From NCBI RefSeq assembly GCF_000328665.1, contig NC_019972.1, positions 124,001 to 188,000 of the forward strand: a stretch of 64,000 bases of DNA, in the 5' to 3' direction. Position 1 is the first letter of the stretch, and each line of letters opens with the position of its first letter. Shown piece by piece: positions 54,202 to 63,999 of the stretch. Below the pieces are notes generated by a model. That model saw only the letters and a program-made list of their open reading frames with translations. It did no database searches and had not been told where the DNA came from. The translations under genes and the position numbers were made by a program. The DNA is from Methanomethylovorans hollandica DSM 15978. Its GTDB lineage: Archaea; Halobacteriota; Methanosarcinia; Methanosarcinales; Methanosarcinaceae.

Positions 54202-57200
54202 ATGGAATCAAAATACGTTAACAAGATAAGGACAACATCAATATTATTATCAATCCTCTTTTTTGTGTTAATGAGTTCCCCTATAGTACATGCTGAAACT
54301 TACTCGCTTGTTAAACAATGGGGTTCTACTGGTAATAGTACTGGACAATTCAACAACCCATCAGCTGTTACAGTCGACTCATATGGAAATGTTTATGTTG
54401 CAGATGCAAACAATTACCGTATTCAGAAGTTTGATAATAATGGAGCTTTTATAAATAGTTTTGAGACTTGGTATAAATCTCAATTTCATATCCATCCTCG
54501 TGGTGTTGCGGTTGATTCTTCGGGCTATATTTATACATCGGGTTGTGGTGGAAATGGTGGTATTGCAGGTGCAGCGTATGGAATTCGTTATGGTACTGTA
54601 TATCATAAATATGATAATAATGGAAATCTAGTCAGTGAAGTGTATCCAAATGGAGCTATGGGATTTTACTACTCAGTCTACTTACCCTGGGAAACTGCCG
54701 TAGATAAATTTGGTAATGTATATGTGAGTGATGTAACTAATGGTTATGTTGATAAATTTAATAATGGTATTTGTATGTCCGCATTTCAGAATCGGTCAAT
54801 TTCTGGTTCCGATTCAAAGTTTAGTATAGATTCATTGGGCAATTATTATATTATATATGGAGGATTTATTAATAAGTTTGATAGTAATGGTAATTTCATT
54901 ACTAAAATTGGATCATCTGGATCAGGTGACGGGCAAATAAGAGATCCAGTCGCAGTAGCTGTAGATGATTCTGGGAACATTTATGTCGTTGATTGTCAGC
55001 AAAAAGACTATACTCTAAAAGAATACTATCGAATTGAAGTATTCGATACAAATTATAAATTTATTACTCAATGGCAATTATCTTCGAATTTCTCTAATAT
55101 CTACAATAGCGATATTGCTGTTGATTCTACAGGTAATGTTTTTGTTGTTGAGAGCTACAATAATCGGATTTATAAATATGCTCCAACAAATTCAGTGAAT
55201 CCTGCAGCAAACTTCACTAGCAATATCACAGAAGGTTATACTCCTCTTTCTGTCAAGTTCACAGATACAAGTACGGGATCACCGACTTCCTGGCTATGGG
55301 ACTTTGGAGATGGAAATACTTCTACTGAACAGAATCCTACATATACTTACTACAAGTCTGGAAACTACACCGTCACATTGACTGCAAGCAATTCAGAAGG
55401 GACAGATAGTACCAGCCAGACTATAAGTGTAAATGATATAGACTTTAAAGTCAATCCACAGAAGATTCGTATTTCTGATAAAGTGGAATTCAACGCATCC
55501 CAATATATAAGTTCAACAGGAGGAGGCATTACTTGGGACTTTGGCGATGGTAAAACAGATTTATCAAATAACCCAATCGTTTATCATAATTATTCAGAAC
55601 CAGGGTCATATACTGCAAAAATAACGATTACAGACTCAAAAGGTAATGTAGCAACGAAATCTCAATTTGTCAATGTTACTATTCCTGTAGTTCTCGTACA
55701 CGGATTCATGAGTTCATCAGAAACGTGGGTGGATATGTCCAGTGCACTGCAGAAAAATGGATTCGAAGTATGGAATTTTGATTATGGAATTTATAGTACT
55801 CAAAATCCGCAAGATATTGCTCCAAAGCTTTCTGACTTTATTGAGGGAAAAAGAAATGATCTAACATATAATGGGCAGAAATATAACGGAAAAATTGACA
55901 TTGTCTGTCATTCGATGGGATCAATAGTCTCTCGACTGTATATGGAGCATTATCAAGGAGGCATCCATGGAAAAGATGTTCGCCAGTGGATTGGAATTGC
56001 TCCAGCTCATGGTGGTTCTGCTGGCGCAGATATATATATACCAGTCGGACAAGTTAAGTCTCAAATTCTGTTAAACTTTATGCAAGCGACTCCTCCTGAA
56101 TATTATGCGTTTTATCAACAAATCGGCCTAGCTGTAAATGAACTTAAAACGGATAGTAATTCAGTAAAATCACTCGCTTCAGGATCCCTATCTCCAACTA
56201 CTAAATATCGAGTTCTTGTCGGATGGAATCCAACACACTCTTCACAATTCGGAGGCAATTTATTATCAGCTACACTTGCAAAAAACACATCCCGACCTGA
56301 TCCCTATTATTGGACTGACTCTGGCGACATGATTGTAGCGACAGCACAAAGTTATGATCAACGTATTAAAAATTTTGAAGCTTTTCCGATTAATGGAAAT
56401 CTTGGAGATTCCCCTGCAGAAGAGTTTGACCATATACATATAATTAAATCACCAACCGTTATCCAATATGTTATTGATTGTCTGAAAGATATCAATAAAC
56501 CTTCCTCGAATAAATTACCACCGGATAATGAAGTTTCATTCTTAACAGTCGTGAATAGAGACATTAAAGGTTACATAGGTACTAAAGCGCAACAAGTAAC
56601 CGGTTATTTGGGTACAAAAGTGCAACAGATAAAATTCTTTGTTTCTGGTTTCTTTTCTATGGGTTCAGATTCGATTTCTAATTTGAGAGTAGAGTCCAAT
56701 AGTATAACAATTGATCAAGAAACTTCTAGTTCTCAGGAAAAGGTGCTATCCATTTTGCTTGAATGGGATGAAGGTGATATTGCGGTGAATTTGATGTCTC
56801 CTAGTGGAATTGAATATTCCGCAGAATCTCATCCATATAATGTATGGTATTTAAAGGAAGGAAAGTTGCTATATTATATTATCACTGATCCAGAAAGTGG
56901 AAATTGGACTGTAAATTTGATTCCTGAAGAGTATCCTGGTCATGATATGCACTATAACCTTACCTACTGGGTTGAGGATTCCAATAGTGGTGTGTTGAAT
57001 GGTTTTCCAGTAGCCAATTTTAGTACCAACATAACTACTGGCTACGTACCGCTTACAGTACAGTTTACCGACTTATCGGAAAATGCAACTTCATGGAAAT
57101 GGGACTTCGGAGATGGAGCAGCTTCTACCGAACAGGATCCTCTGCATATCTATACCAAAGAAGGGAACTATACAATTGTACTTAATTCAAGCAATTCAAT

Positions 57201-59847
57201 TGGATACAGTACAAAGCAAACAACAATTGCAGTAAAAAGCAATTCTGCGAGCACAAGTACAGCTTCATATGCACCTACATACGACAACAGGCTACGTTCA
57301 GCTTCTCCTACCAGTGTGCTTTCTACAACTACTTATCTTGATATCGGAAGAAGTTCAGCTACTGTAAGAGATGTGATGTTATTTGATCTGAGCAGCTATA
57401 AGACAACTGATACGATATCAAAAGCCACTCTTTCGTTGTATTGGTATTATCCAGCAGGAGCTACACGTACTTCTGATACTGTAGTCGAAGTTTATAGACC
57501 AGTTGAATGGGATCCAAAGTATGTTACATGGAATTCCAGAGCATCTGGTGTATCATGGACAACAGCAGGAGGAAGCTGGTATGATAAGAATGCAGTATCT
57601 CAAGGAACTACACCTTATGCATCAATTACATTCCCTGCCAGCACAGTGCCTGATAACAAATACTATGACTTTGATGTCACACAGCTTGTGCAGGAATATG
57701 TCAGTGGAAAATACAAGAACACTGGTTTCTTCCTCAAAGCAAAGACTGAAAGTGGAAATTATATTGCATTCTATAGTGCCGAGGCATCGAATACTGCAGT
57801 CAGACCAAAGCTAACTGTAACTTCAACTTCAGGATCTACTGCAGTAGATAATCTACCAGTGGCTAATGCAGGAGCTGATAAGACTGCCATGGCCGGATCT
57901 ACTGTTATTTTCAATGCAAGTGCATCTACAGATGACAAAGGTATAGCATCTTATTCCTGGGACTTTGATTTATCTAATGGAATAACAGCAGAAGCAACAA
58001 CAATGACAGCTTCTCATATCTACCCTGTAGCTGGTACTTATACTGCAACCTTGACTGTTATCGATACATCAGGGCAGGTATCTACAGATACAGTACAGGT
58101 AACTGTGAGTGAAATGTCAGTCGATAATCCACCAATTGCAAATGCAGGTATTGATAAGACTGTAACTGTTGGATCATCTGTGACCTTCGATGGAAGTGCA
58201 TCTACTGATGACAAGGGTATTGCATCTTATTCCTGGGACTTTGACTTGTCGAATGGAATAACAACTGAAGCAACTACAATGGCAGCTTCTCATATTTACG
58301 CATCTCCAGGAACCTATACTGTAACCTTAACTGTTACTGATACTGCAGGACATGTAGCAACTGATACACTACAGGTAGTTGTCAGCAGTGCTACCAGTAC
58401 AACTACAGCTTCATATTCACCAACATATGATAACAGACTGCGTTCAGCTTCTCCTACCAGTGTGCTTTCTACAACCACTTATCTTGATATTGGACGTAGT
58501 TCAGCCACTGTAAGAGATGTGATGCTGTTTGATCTAAGCAGCTATAAGACCACAGATACGATATCGAAAGCAACTCTGTCTTTGTATTGGTATTATCCAG
58601 CAGGGTCAACACGCACTTCTGATACTATAGTTGAAGTTTATAGGCCAGTTGAATGGGATCCAAAGTATGTGACCTGGAACTCAAGGACATCTGGTACCCT
58701 TTGGACTACTGTAGGTGGAAACTGGTACGATAAGAATGCAGTATCTCAGGGTACTACACCATATGCATCAGCAACATTCGCTGCTGGTACTATACCTGAT
58801 AACAAGTACTATGACTTTGATGTAACTCAGCTTGTGCAGGAATATGTCAGTGGCAAATACAAGAACACTGGTTTCTTCCTGAAAGCAAAGACTGAAAGTG
58901 GAAACTATATTGCTTTCTATAGTGCTGAGGCATCGAATACTGCTGTAAGACCAAAGCTAACTATAACTTCAGCTTCAGGATCAACTACTGTAGATAATCT
59001 GCCGGTTGCAAATGCAGGAGCTGATAAAACAGCTACTGTTGGAACATCTGTGACCTTTGATGCTAGTGCTTCAACTGATGATAAGGGCATAGCTTCTTAT
59101 TCCTGGGACTTTGATTTATCCAATGGAATTACAGCAGAAGCGGCTACAATGATAGCTTCCAAGACATATACTGCAACAGGTACATACACTGTAACCCTGA
59201 CTGTCACAGATACAGTAGGTCAAAAGTCTACAGATACAGTGCAGGTAGTTGTCAGCAGTGCTTCCAGTCCAGTTAGTACTGTCTCATATACACCGACATA
59301 CGATAATAGACTGCGTTCAGCTTCTCCTACCAGTGTGCTTTCTACAACCACTTATCTTGATATAGGAAGGAGTTCAGCTACCGTAAGAGATGTGATGCTA
59401 TTCGATCTTAGTAGCTACAAGACTACAGATACGATCTCAAAAGCTACTCTGTCGCTCTATTGGTATTATCCGGTAGGAACGACACGTACTTCTGATACCG
59501 TAGTCGAAGTATACAGGCCTGTTGAATGGGATCCAAAGTATGTTACATGGAACTCAAGAATGTCCGGTGTATCATGGACTACAGCAGGTGGAAGTTGGTA
59601 TGATAAGAATGCAGTATCTCAAGGTACTACGCCTTATGCATCGGTGACATTTACAGGCACTAAATTACCTGATAACAAGTATTATGACTTTGATGTCACT
59701 CAGCTTGTACAGGAGTATGTAAGCGGTAAGTACAAGAACACTGGATTCTTCCTGAAAGCAAGAACAGAAAGTGGCAATTACATTGCGTTCTACAGCTTAG
59801 AGTCTTCAAATGCTGCTGTAAGACCGAAGTTAACTATAACAAGTTAA
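54202..59847 (+). CDS. Giant secreted protein: NHL-type propeller, PKD, lipase-like hydrolase and three disaggregatase-related repeats
   Basis: 1881 residues. Signal peptide about 1-30; NHL-type propeller about 32-330 (QFNNPSAVTVDSYGNVYVAD); two PKD domains (334-490); an alpha/beta hydrolase (about 494-760) with oxyanion region VVLVHGF, nucleophile Ser571 in VCHSMGS and probable catalytic His744 or His746 in FDHIHI; a PKD domain (about 934-1015); then DNRLR repeats near 1020-1205, 1403-1590 and 1693-1881 with three PKD domains between. The hydrolase could be an esterase or lipase working outside the cell. A lipase inside an adhesin-like scaffold is unusual. GGAACACAACA precedes the ATG. No anchor sequence is seen. 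Confidence 0.88.
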   Translation: MESKYVNKIRTTSILLSILFFVLMSSPIVHAETYSLVKQWGSTGNSTGQFNNPSAVTVDSYGNVYVADANNYRIQKFDNNGAFINSFETWYKSQFHIHPRGVAVDSSGYIYTSGCGGNGGIAGAAYGIRYGTVYHKYDNNGNLVSEVYPNGAMGFYYSVYLPWETAVDKFGNVYVSDVTNGYVDKFNNGICMSAFQNRSISGSDSKFSIDSLGNYYIIYGGFINKFDSNGNFITKIGSSGSGDGQIRDPVAVAVDDSGNIYVVDCQQKDYTLKEYYRIEVFDTNYKFITQWQLSSNFSNIYNSDIAVDSTGNVFVVESYNNRIYKYAPTNSVNPAANFTSNITEGYTPLSVKFTDTSTGSPTSWLWDFGDGNTSTEQNPTYTYYKSGNYTVTLTASNSEGTDSTSQTISVNDIDFKVNPQKIRISDKVEFNASQYISSTGGGITWDFGDGKTDLSNNPIVYHNYSEPGSYTAKITITDSKGNVATKSQFVNVTIPVVLVHGFMSSSETWVDMSSALQKNGFEVWNFDYGIYSTQNPQDIAPKLSDFIEGKRNDLTYNGQKYNGKIDIVCHSMGSIVSRLYMEHYQGGIHGKDVRQWIGIAPAHGGSAGADIYIPVGQVKSQILLNFMQATPPEYYAFYQQIGLAVNELKTDSNSVKSLASGSLSPTTKYRVLVGWNPTHSSQFGGNLLSATLAKNTSRPDPYYWTDSGDMIVATAQSYDQRIKNFEAFPINGNLGDSPAEEFDHIHIIKSPTVIQYVIDCLKDINKPSSNKLPPDNEVSFLTVVNRDIKGYIGTKAQQVTGYLGTKVQQIKFFVSGFFSMGSDSISNLRVESNSITIDQETSSSQEKVLSILLEWDEGDIAVNLMSPSGIEYSAESHPYNVWYLKEGKLLYYIITDPESGNWTVNLIPEEYPGHDMHYNLTYWVEDSNSGVLNGFPVANFSTNITTGYVPLTVQFTDLSENATSWKWDFGDGAASTEQDPLHIYTKEGNYTIVLNSSNSIGYSTKQTTIAVKSNSASTSTASYAPTYDNRLRSASPTSVLSTTTYLDIGRSSATVRDVMLFDLSSYKTTDTISKATLSLYWYYPAGATRTSDTVVEVYRPVEWDPKYVTWNSRASGVSWTTAGGSWYDKNAVSQGTTPYASITFPASTVPDNKYYDFDVTQLVQEYVSGKYKNTGFFLKAKTESGNYIAFYSAEASNTAVRPKLTVTSTSGSTAVDNLPVANAGADKTAMAGSTVIFNASASTDDKGIASYSWDFDLSNGITAEATTMTASHIYPVAGTYTATLTVIDTSGQVSTDTVQVTVSEMSVDNPPIANAGIDKTVTVGSSVTFDGSASTDDKGIASYSWDFDLSNGITTEATTMAASHIYASPGTYTVTLTVTDTAGHVATDTLQVVVSSATSTTTASYSPTYDNRLRSASPTSVLSTTTYLDIGRSSATVRDVMLFDLSSYKTTDTISKATLSLYWYYPAGSTRTSDTIVEVYRPVEWDPKYVTWNSRTSGTLWTTVGGNWYDKNAVSQGTTPYASATFAAGTIPDNKYYDFDVTQLVQEYVSGKYKNTGFFLKAKTESGNYIAFYSAEASNTAVRPKLTITSASGSTTVDNLPVANAGADKTATVGTSVTFDASASTDDKGIASYSWDFDLSNGITAEAATMIASKTYTATGTYTVTLTVTDTVGQKSTDTVQVVVSSASSPVSTVSYTPTYDNRLRSASPTSVLSTTTYLDIGRSSATVRDVMLFDLSSYKTTDTISKATLSLYWYYPVGTTRTSDTVVEVYRPVEWDPKYVTWNSRMSGVSWTTAGGSWYDKNAVSQGTTPYASVTFTGTKLPDNKYYDFDVTQLVQEYVSGKYKNTGFFLKARTESGNYIAFYSLESSNAAVRPKLTITS

Positions 59848-59852
59848 GATAT

Positions 59853-59886
59853 GAGCGAATGTACATTCGCTCTCCCTTTTTTTTCT
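59853..59886 (+). terminator. Terminator of the lipase/DNRLR gene
   Basis: GAGCGAATGTACATTCGCTC (59853-59872) is a perfect stem followed by CC and nine T residues. It is the same hairpin family, differing in one loop base, as those at 16434 and 23118. Confidence 0.85.
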
Positions 59887-59999
59887 TTTCATATCATCAA
59901 GTGTAAAAAATGTATGATCGACTAAATACTCATTCCTCTTACCAGGTACATTTATACTTCAGTAGCAATATATAATTATTCATTGCAAGGAGATAAATC

Positions 60000-61694
60000 A
60001 TGAAAACTGGAGCAAGTATAGAGGCAAAAGAATATCCTGTAAGTAAAGTATTTAGTAGCGATTATTCGTTTGTTATACCAAATTATCAACGCCCATATTC
60101 ATGGAAAATTGATCATGTAGAAGCACTTCTTGATGATATATCATACTTTGCTTTTCAAGATGATCAAGTTGAGGAATTGAAACCCTATTTTCTTGGAAGC
60201 ATAGTTCTAATTAAAAAGACCGAGAGATCTAATTACGAAGTTATTGATGGACAGCAACGACTGACGACTCTTACTATCCTCCTATCGGTAATTAGAGAAA
60301 TATTAAATGATAGTGAAGCACAGAAGGTATTAACTGATTTAATTTATGACAAAGAGAGTTTTATAACAGGCACTAAGGCTAATTATAGACTACAGCTAAG
60401 GAGAAAAGATCAAGATTTCTTTAACCAATATATCCAAAGAGAAAATGGTCTAAAAGAAATACCACAAGAAGTTATCCTTAGCGATAGTCAAACAAACATC
60501 AGAGAGAATACAGCATATTTGTTAAAGAGACTACAAGACGAATATACAGAACAAAAAATTAAAACGCTTGCTGCATATATTGTTCAAAAATGCTTTTTTG
60601 TTGTTGTATCCACTCCCGATGAAGAATCTGCCTTTAGAATTTTCTCTGTTCTGAACGATCGTGGAATGCAACTTTCAAATGCCGATATCCTGAAAGCTGA
60701 AATAATTGGAGAAATACAGGGAGCAAAAGAACAGGATGTATACTCTCAAAAATGGGAGGATCAGGAAGAAGAGATTGGACGTGAAGACTTTAATAATCTG
60801 TTTGCCTACATCAGAATGATACATCTAAAAACAAAACCAAAAGAAACGATTCTCAAAGAAATCCGTGATTATGTTAAACCTAAAGACAAACCCAAAGATT
60901 TCATTGACAATGAGCTAATTCCATATATCCAAGCATTCCAAGACATAAAGAACTCATCTTTTGAATCCTCTACACATGCTGAAACCGTAAATCAGTATCT
61001 AAACTGGTTAAATCAGTTAGATAATAATGACTGGGTTCCTCCTGCTTTAAGTTATATTGCAAAGTGGAGAAAAAAGGATACAAAAAAAATTGTTGATTTC
61101 TTAACACTACTTGAAAGATTGGCTTTTGGAATACAGGTTATGAGATTTGATATCAATCGTCGAATTGAGAAGTATGGAAAGATCCTCGATGCAATTGAAA
61201 AAGAAGATGAGAATCCTGAGATATTAAAGGTTAGTCTTTCTTTAACACCTGAAGAAAAAATAAAAATAATCAATGGTTTAGATGGCGAAGTTTACAATAC
61301 TCAATTCTGTAAATATCTCCTATTGCGAATAGATGAAAACCTCTCAGATGGCAGTGCTCATTACAATTATCCTATTCTATCCATTGAACATGTATTGCCA
61401 CAAAATCCAAAGCCAGATAGTGAGTGGATGAGACTTTTCCCTTCAGAAGAAGAGCGCAAATCTTTAATAAATCGTTTAGGCAATTTAGTATTGCTTTCCC
61501 GTCGAAAAAATTCAATTGCACAGAATTATGATTTTGAGAAGAAGAAAACAAGTTATTTTACAAGCGGAGGGGTGGCTCCACTTCCTTTAACAACTACAGT
61601 CATTCGTACAGAGAAATGGACCCCCGACGAAATAGTTTCAAGACAAAAGACCTATATTGAGATGTGTATTAAAATTTGGAACTTGAATACGTAA
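60000..61694 (+). CDS. DUF262/DUF1524 protein (GmrSD-like type IV restriction)
   Basis: 564 residues, with AAGGAG 8 bases before the ATG. The N-terminal DUF262 domain has IPNYQRPYSW (27-36) and VIDGQQRLTTL (81-91), the ParB/sulfiredoxin-like NTP-binding signature of GmrS. The C-terminal DUF1524 domain has SIEHVLPQNP near 460 and LGNLVLLSRRKNSIAQNYDF, the His-Me/HNH nuclease core of GmrD. The fused GmrSD form cuts glucosylated or otherwise modified phage DNA in an NTP-dependent way; related single proteins serve in phosphorothioate and BREX-type defence. It lies alone, convergent with a two-winged-helix membrane protein, so a stand-alone anti-phage role is likely. Confidence 0.88.
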   Translation: MKTGASIEAKEYPVSKVFSSDYSFVIPNYQRPYSWKIDHVEALLDDISYFAFQDDQVEELKPYFLGSIVLIKKTERSNYEVIDGQQRLTTLTILLSVIREILNDSEAQKVLTDLIYDKESFITGTKANYRLQLRRKDQDFFNQYIQRENGLKEIPQEVILSDSQTNIRENTAYLLKRLQDEYTEQKIKTLAAYIVQKCFFVVVSTPDEESAFRIFSVLNDRGMQLSNADILKAEIIGEIQGAKEQDVYSQKWEDQEEEIGREDFNNLFAYIRMIHLKTKPKETILKEIRDYVKPKDKPKDFIDNELIPYIQAFQDIKNSSFESSTHAETVNQYLNWLNQLDNNDWVPPALSYIAKWRKKDTKKIVDFLTLLERLAFGIQVMRFDINRRIEKYGKILDAIEKEDENPEILKVSLSLTPEEKIKIINGLDGEVYNTQFCKYLLLRIDENLSDGSAHYNYPILSIEHVLPQNPKPDSEWMRLFPSEEERKSLINRLGNLVLLSRRKNSIAQNYDFEKKKTSYFTSGGVAPLPLTTTVIRTEKWTPDEIVSRQKTYIEMCIKIWNLNT

Positions 61695-61709
61695 GAAGAA
61701 CGATAATCT

Positions 61710-61748
61710 GTGAACTACCACTCAAATAAAGACTGAGTGATAGTTCAC
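61710..61748. terminator. Bidirectional hairpin between convergent genes, IS605-end-like
   Basis: GTGAACTACCACTCA at 61710-61724 pairs with TGAGTGATAGTTCAC at 61734-61748, a 15-base stem with one G-U/mismatch position. It overlaps the stop of the minus-strand gene at 61745. The left arm and loop (AATAAAGACTGAG) match the stray IS605 right end at 29115, so the terminator may derive from a transposon end. Confidence 0.6.
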
Positions 61749-62452
61749 GCCATTTCTTCGAAGTATGGAACCATATCCGGGTGAAAATTCTCATCCAAGA
61801 AATACCGAGTAAATTTTCCATTTGGTTCTGTAACTAAGTATCCAAACTCTTTTAGTTTTTGAACATGTGTACTAATAGTGCTTCTTGCAAGTCCTAATTC
61901 TTCAGATATCTCTTTATTTGTTATACCCGGATTTTCGTATATTAACCAGCATATCTTTTTACAGGTAATTCCCTGTAAGTAAGGTTCGATCTCTCGAGAA
62001 TAGATGTTGTTCAATACATTATGTTCTTTTGAAAATAGGTTAATGTAGTTCCCGTTTTTTAATAATACGATTTTTCCAGCTTCTTTAAGAACGCTTATAT
62101 GGTATCGGACAGTTCCTCTTTTAAGTCTTAAGTCCCTTTTAACGGAATTAACAGTAATTCCGGGATTTCTTTCAATGAATTGGAGAATCTTCAGGCGATT
62201 ATCATTATTTTCATCTTTTATCCTTGCGATTAATATCGCAGACAGCTTCCAACCGAGGGCTAAGACAAGTGAACTAATGGTTATTAATTGTAAAGAGAGT
62301 GGCAAATCCCAGAAAGTGATATTGGCATCTGCACCACTGTCATCATTGATCAAATTTGGATCCGGTTGGGTTAGAATTACATAATCTTTACAATAGCAAG
62401 GCGATGTGAAAAAAAAGAAAAGAATTATTGTTGCCAGAAGTATTCTTTTCAT
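61745..62452 (-). CDS. Membrane protein with two winged-helix domains (transcription regulator)
   Basis: 235 residues. A signal-like hydrophobic N-terminus (LLATIILFFFFTSPCYC) and a second membrane segment near 52-74 (LQLITISSLVLALGW) are followed by two winged-helix domains: about 82-145 (ILQFIERNPGITVNSVKRDL) and about 165-228 (IYENPGITNKEISEELGLAR). Such tandem winged-helix membrane regulators are common in methanosarcinal archaea and are thought to relay outside signals to DNA; no DNA target is known here. It lies 12 bases after the small secreted-protein gene on the same strand, probably one operon. Confidence 0.82.
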   Translation of the reverse strand: MKRILLATIILFFFFTSPCYCKDYVILTQPDPNLINDDSGADANITFWDLPLSLQLITISSLVLALGWKLSAILIARIKDENNDNRLKILQFIERNPGITVNSVKRDLRLKRGTVRYHISVLKEAGKIVLLKNGNYINLFSKEHNVLNNIYSREIEPYLQGITCKKICWLIYENPGITNKEISEELGLARSTISTHVQKLKEFGYLVTEPNGKFTRYFLDENFHPDMVPYFEEMA

Positions 62453-62464
62453 ATTCTATAACCT

Positions 62465-62920
62465 TTAGATCGAATAGTCTTCAGTTCCACTAACCGAGTA
62501 ACCGTATACTTTGTATCGCCAAGTTCCTTTTTCTATACCATTACTATTAGTAATGTATATTCTAATCCTTCCATTAATTGTTCCATCTGCAGAATCATAA
62601 TAAGTTCCTATACAGTAATTACTTGGATTATATATACTAAGTCTTAGAGAATCACTTGTATCTCCCCAGTTCAAGTTAACAGTCATGCTTTGAATATTCG
62701 TGCTAACTGTCTTACTATGCCAGTTTGTTTCTCCTTGAGTTATGGTATCATATGTTGATTTGATTCCAATATCATTATCTGCTAGTTCTGCAGGAATTAT
62801 CTTGTATCCGAGGTCCGATGCAGAAATCAAAGAGAATTCATCTTCTGTATCAGATGTGCTTGCTCCTGCTACCGTAATGAACAGCAAAAATACTACAAAT
62901 CCCATTATTATCCTATTCAA
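62465..62920 (-). CDS. Small secreted beta-rich protein, 151 aa
   Basis: A TTG start at 62920 is chosen because AAGGAG lies about 9 bases before it. A signal peptide (MGFVVFLLFITVAGAS) precedes a beta-rich domain (SMTVNLNWGDTSDSLRLSIY, GRIRIYITNSNGIEKGTWRY), which resembles small pre-peptidase or jelly-roll domains on archaeal surfaces. No catalytic residues are recognised. It is co-directional with, and 12 bases before, the two-winged-helix membrane protein, which could sense or respond to it. Confidence 0.7.
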   Translation of the reverse strand: MNRIIMGFVVFLLFITVAGASTSDTEDEFSLISASDLGYKIIPAELADNDIGIKSTYDTITQGETNWHSKTVSTNIQSMTVNLNWGDTSDSLRLSIYNPSNYCIGTYYDSADGTINGRIRIYITNSNGIEKGTWRYKVYGYSVSGTEDYSI

Positions 62921-63247
62921 TCTTTATTCTCCTTGTTTATTGATTTTTGCAATAAGTATTGAAGTCAAACAAAGTATATAAGAATTTTAGCCATTGACCG
63001 AATTGAGAAAAAAAATAAATAGTGGGTGAATATACTATTAGAAGAGAATCAATATATTAGGAAATGGGTGATGCGCTGATCACCCATTTTTATGGATTCA
63101 ACCCCCTAATCGAGGGTTTTTACTCATCCTCTACCCCATAGTTGCTGTTTCTTGTTTTAAGGTTCGTTTTTGATATTAATATCTAGGCACCCACAATATA
63201 AATAAATTATGGCCTTTACTCGAATTGAGAATCTGGGATATAGTAAG
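62921..63247. other. Intergenic region with two hairpins
   Basis: No gene is seen. AAATGGGTGAT at 63062-63072 and ATCACCCATTT at 63079-63089 form a perfect 11-base stem that can act in both directions and probably ends the minus-strand gene at 63248. ACCCCCTAATCGAGGGTTTTT follows near 63101, a second weaker stem with a T run on the plus strand. Confidence 0.5.
63062..63089 (-). terminator. Hairpin downstream of the 72-residue gene
   Basis: An 11-base perfect stem (AAATGGGTGAT/ATCACCCATTT) with a six-base loop. It lies 160 bases after the stop of the 72-residue gene on the minus strand; the plus strand also has TTTTTA after it. Confidence 0.45.
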
Positions 63248-63466
63248 TTATATTGTTCCTGTGTTGTAGCTGGGAGTTATAGTTGTGCCCGCAATTGTAT
63301 TGTGTGAACTGCCTGGAGATGCAATGTTAAATGGAAGATCAGAAAATACATTGATCTGGACAAGTGGTTTATCTGTAGCATTTGCTATTACTATTCCAAC
63401 AGATAGTGTCAATACTAAAAGTACTGCAAGTGAGGATAATATTAATTTGTGGTTACTGCTCAGCAT
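63248..63466 (-). CDS. Small secreted protein, 72 aa
   Basis: AAGGTG precedes the ATG. A signal peptide or membrane anchor (LILSSLAVLLVLTLSVGIVIA) is followed by 45 residues rich in Thr, Ser and Pro (FNIASPGSSHNTIAGTTITP). I do not recognise a family. It is likely exported or anchored. Confidence 0.55.
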   Translation of the reverse strand: MLSSNHKLILSSLAVLLVLTLSVGIVIANATDKPLVQINVFSDLPFNIASPGSSHNTIAGTTITPSYNTGTI

Positions 63467-63573
63467 AAAAGCACCTTATAATACATCATCATACAAATTT
63501 AAATATCTGTCGCAAAGAAAAAATGAGATCAATTTTGAATTGCCTTTTAATATCTTAAGATTAGAAAACGTAT

Positions 63574-63999
63574 CTAAAATTTGGATGAATCTAATATGAA
63601 CCATGATTTATCGGGGATCCTGCTGAACTTATATTCATTTCCATTAACTCGGTATGTATAAAGTGTTTTTTTATTCTTGATAGCATCAGCAATAAGAAAA
63701 TAATTAATGTTATAATAGACATTGATTATCATAGCAATTATTCCAGCAAGAGGAGACCAGTACCATAGGAATAATGCAAGAATCGTGAAGATAACCACCT
63801 TTAAAGAATGATATGCAAATGTTCTTGGATATATCCACGATATGAGTGATTTTTTCAAGTACTCTTGTTCTTTTGCAGGGGGATATTTGTCAGACAATAT
63901 GTTTACTGAGAGAATATTCAAGAAATAGTAAGTAAGGTAGAGATCATCATGAGGATACCAGTCACGTTCATTCTTAGCATTCAATCGTCTTTTTTTCAT
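63574..63999 (-). CDS. Uncharacterised membrane protein, 141 aa (start at window edge)
   Basis: The ATG at 63997-63999 lies at the end of the window, so the true start may be further upstream. Two hydrophobic segments (about 68-83, VVIFTILALFLWYWSP, and about 86-105, GIIAMIINVYYNINYFLIA) suggest a small membrane protein with a charged N-terminal domain (KYPPAKEQEYLKKS). I do not recognise a family. Confidence 0.6.
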   Translation of the reverse strand: MKKRRLNAKNERDWYPHDDLYLTYYFLNILSVNILSDKYPPAKEQEYLKKSLISWIYPRTFAYHSLKVVIFTILALFLWYWSPLAGIIAMIINVYYNINYFLIADAIKNKKTLYTYRVNGNEYKFSRIPDKSWFILDSSKF

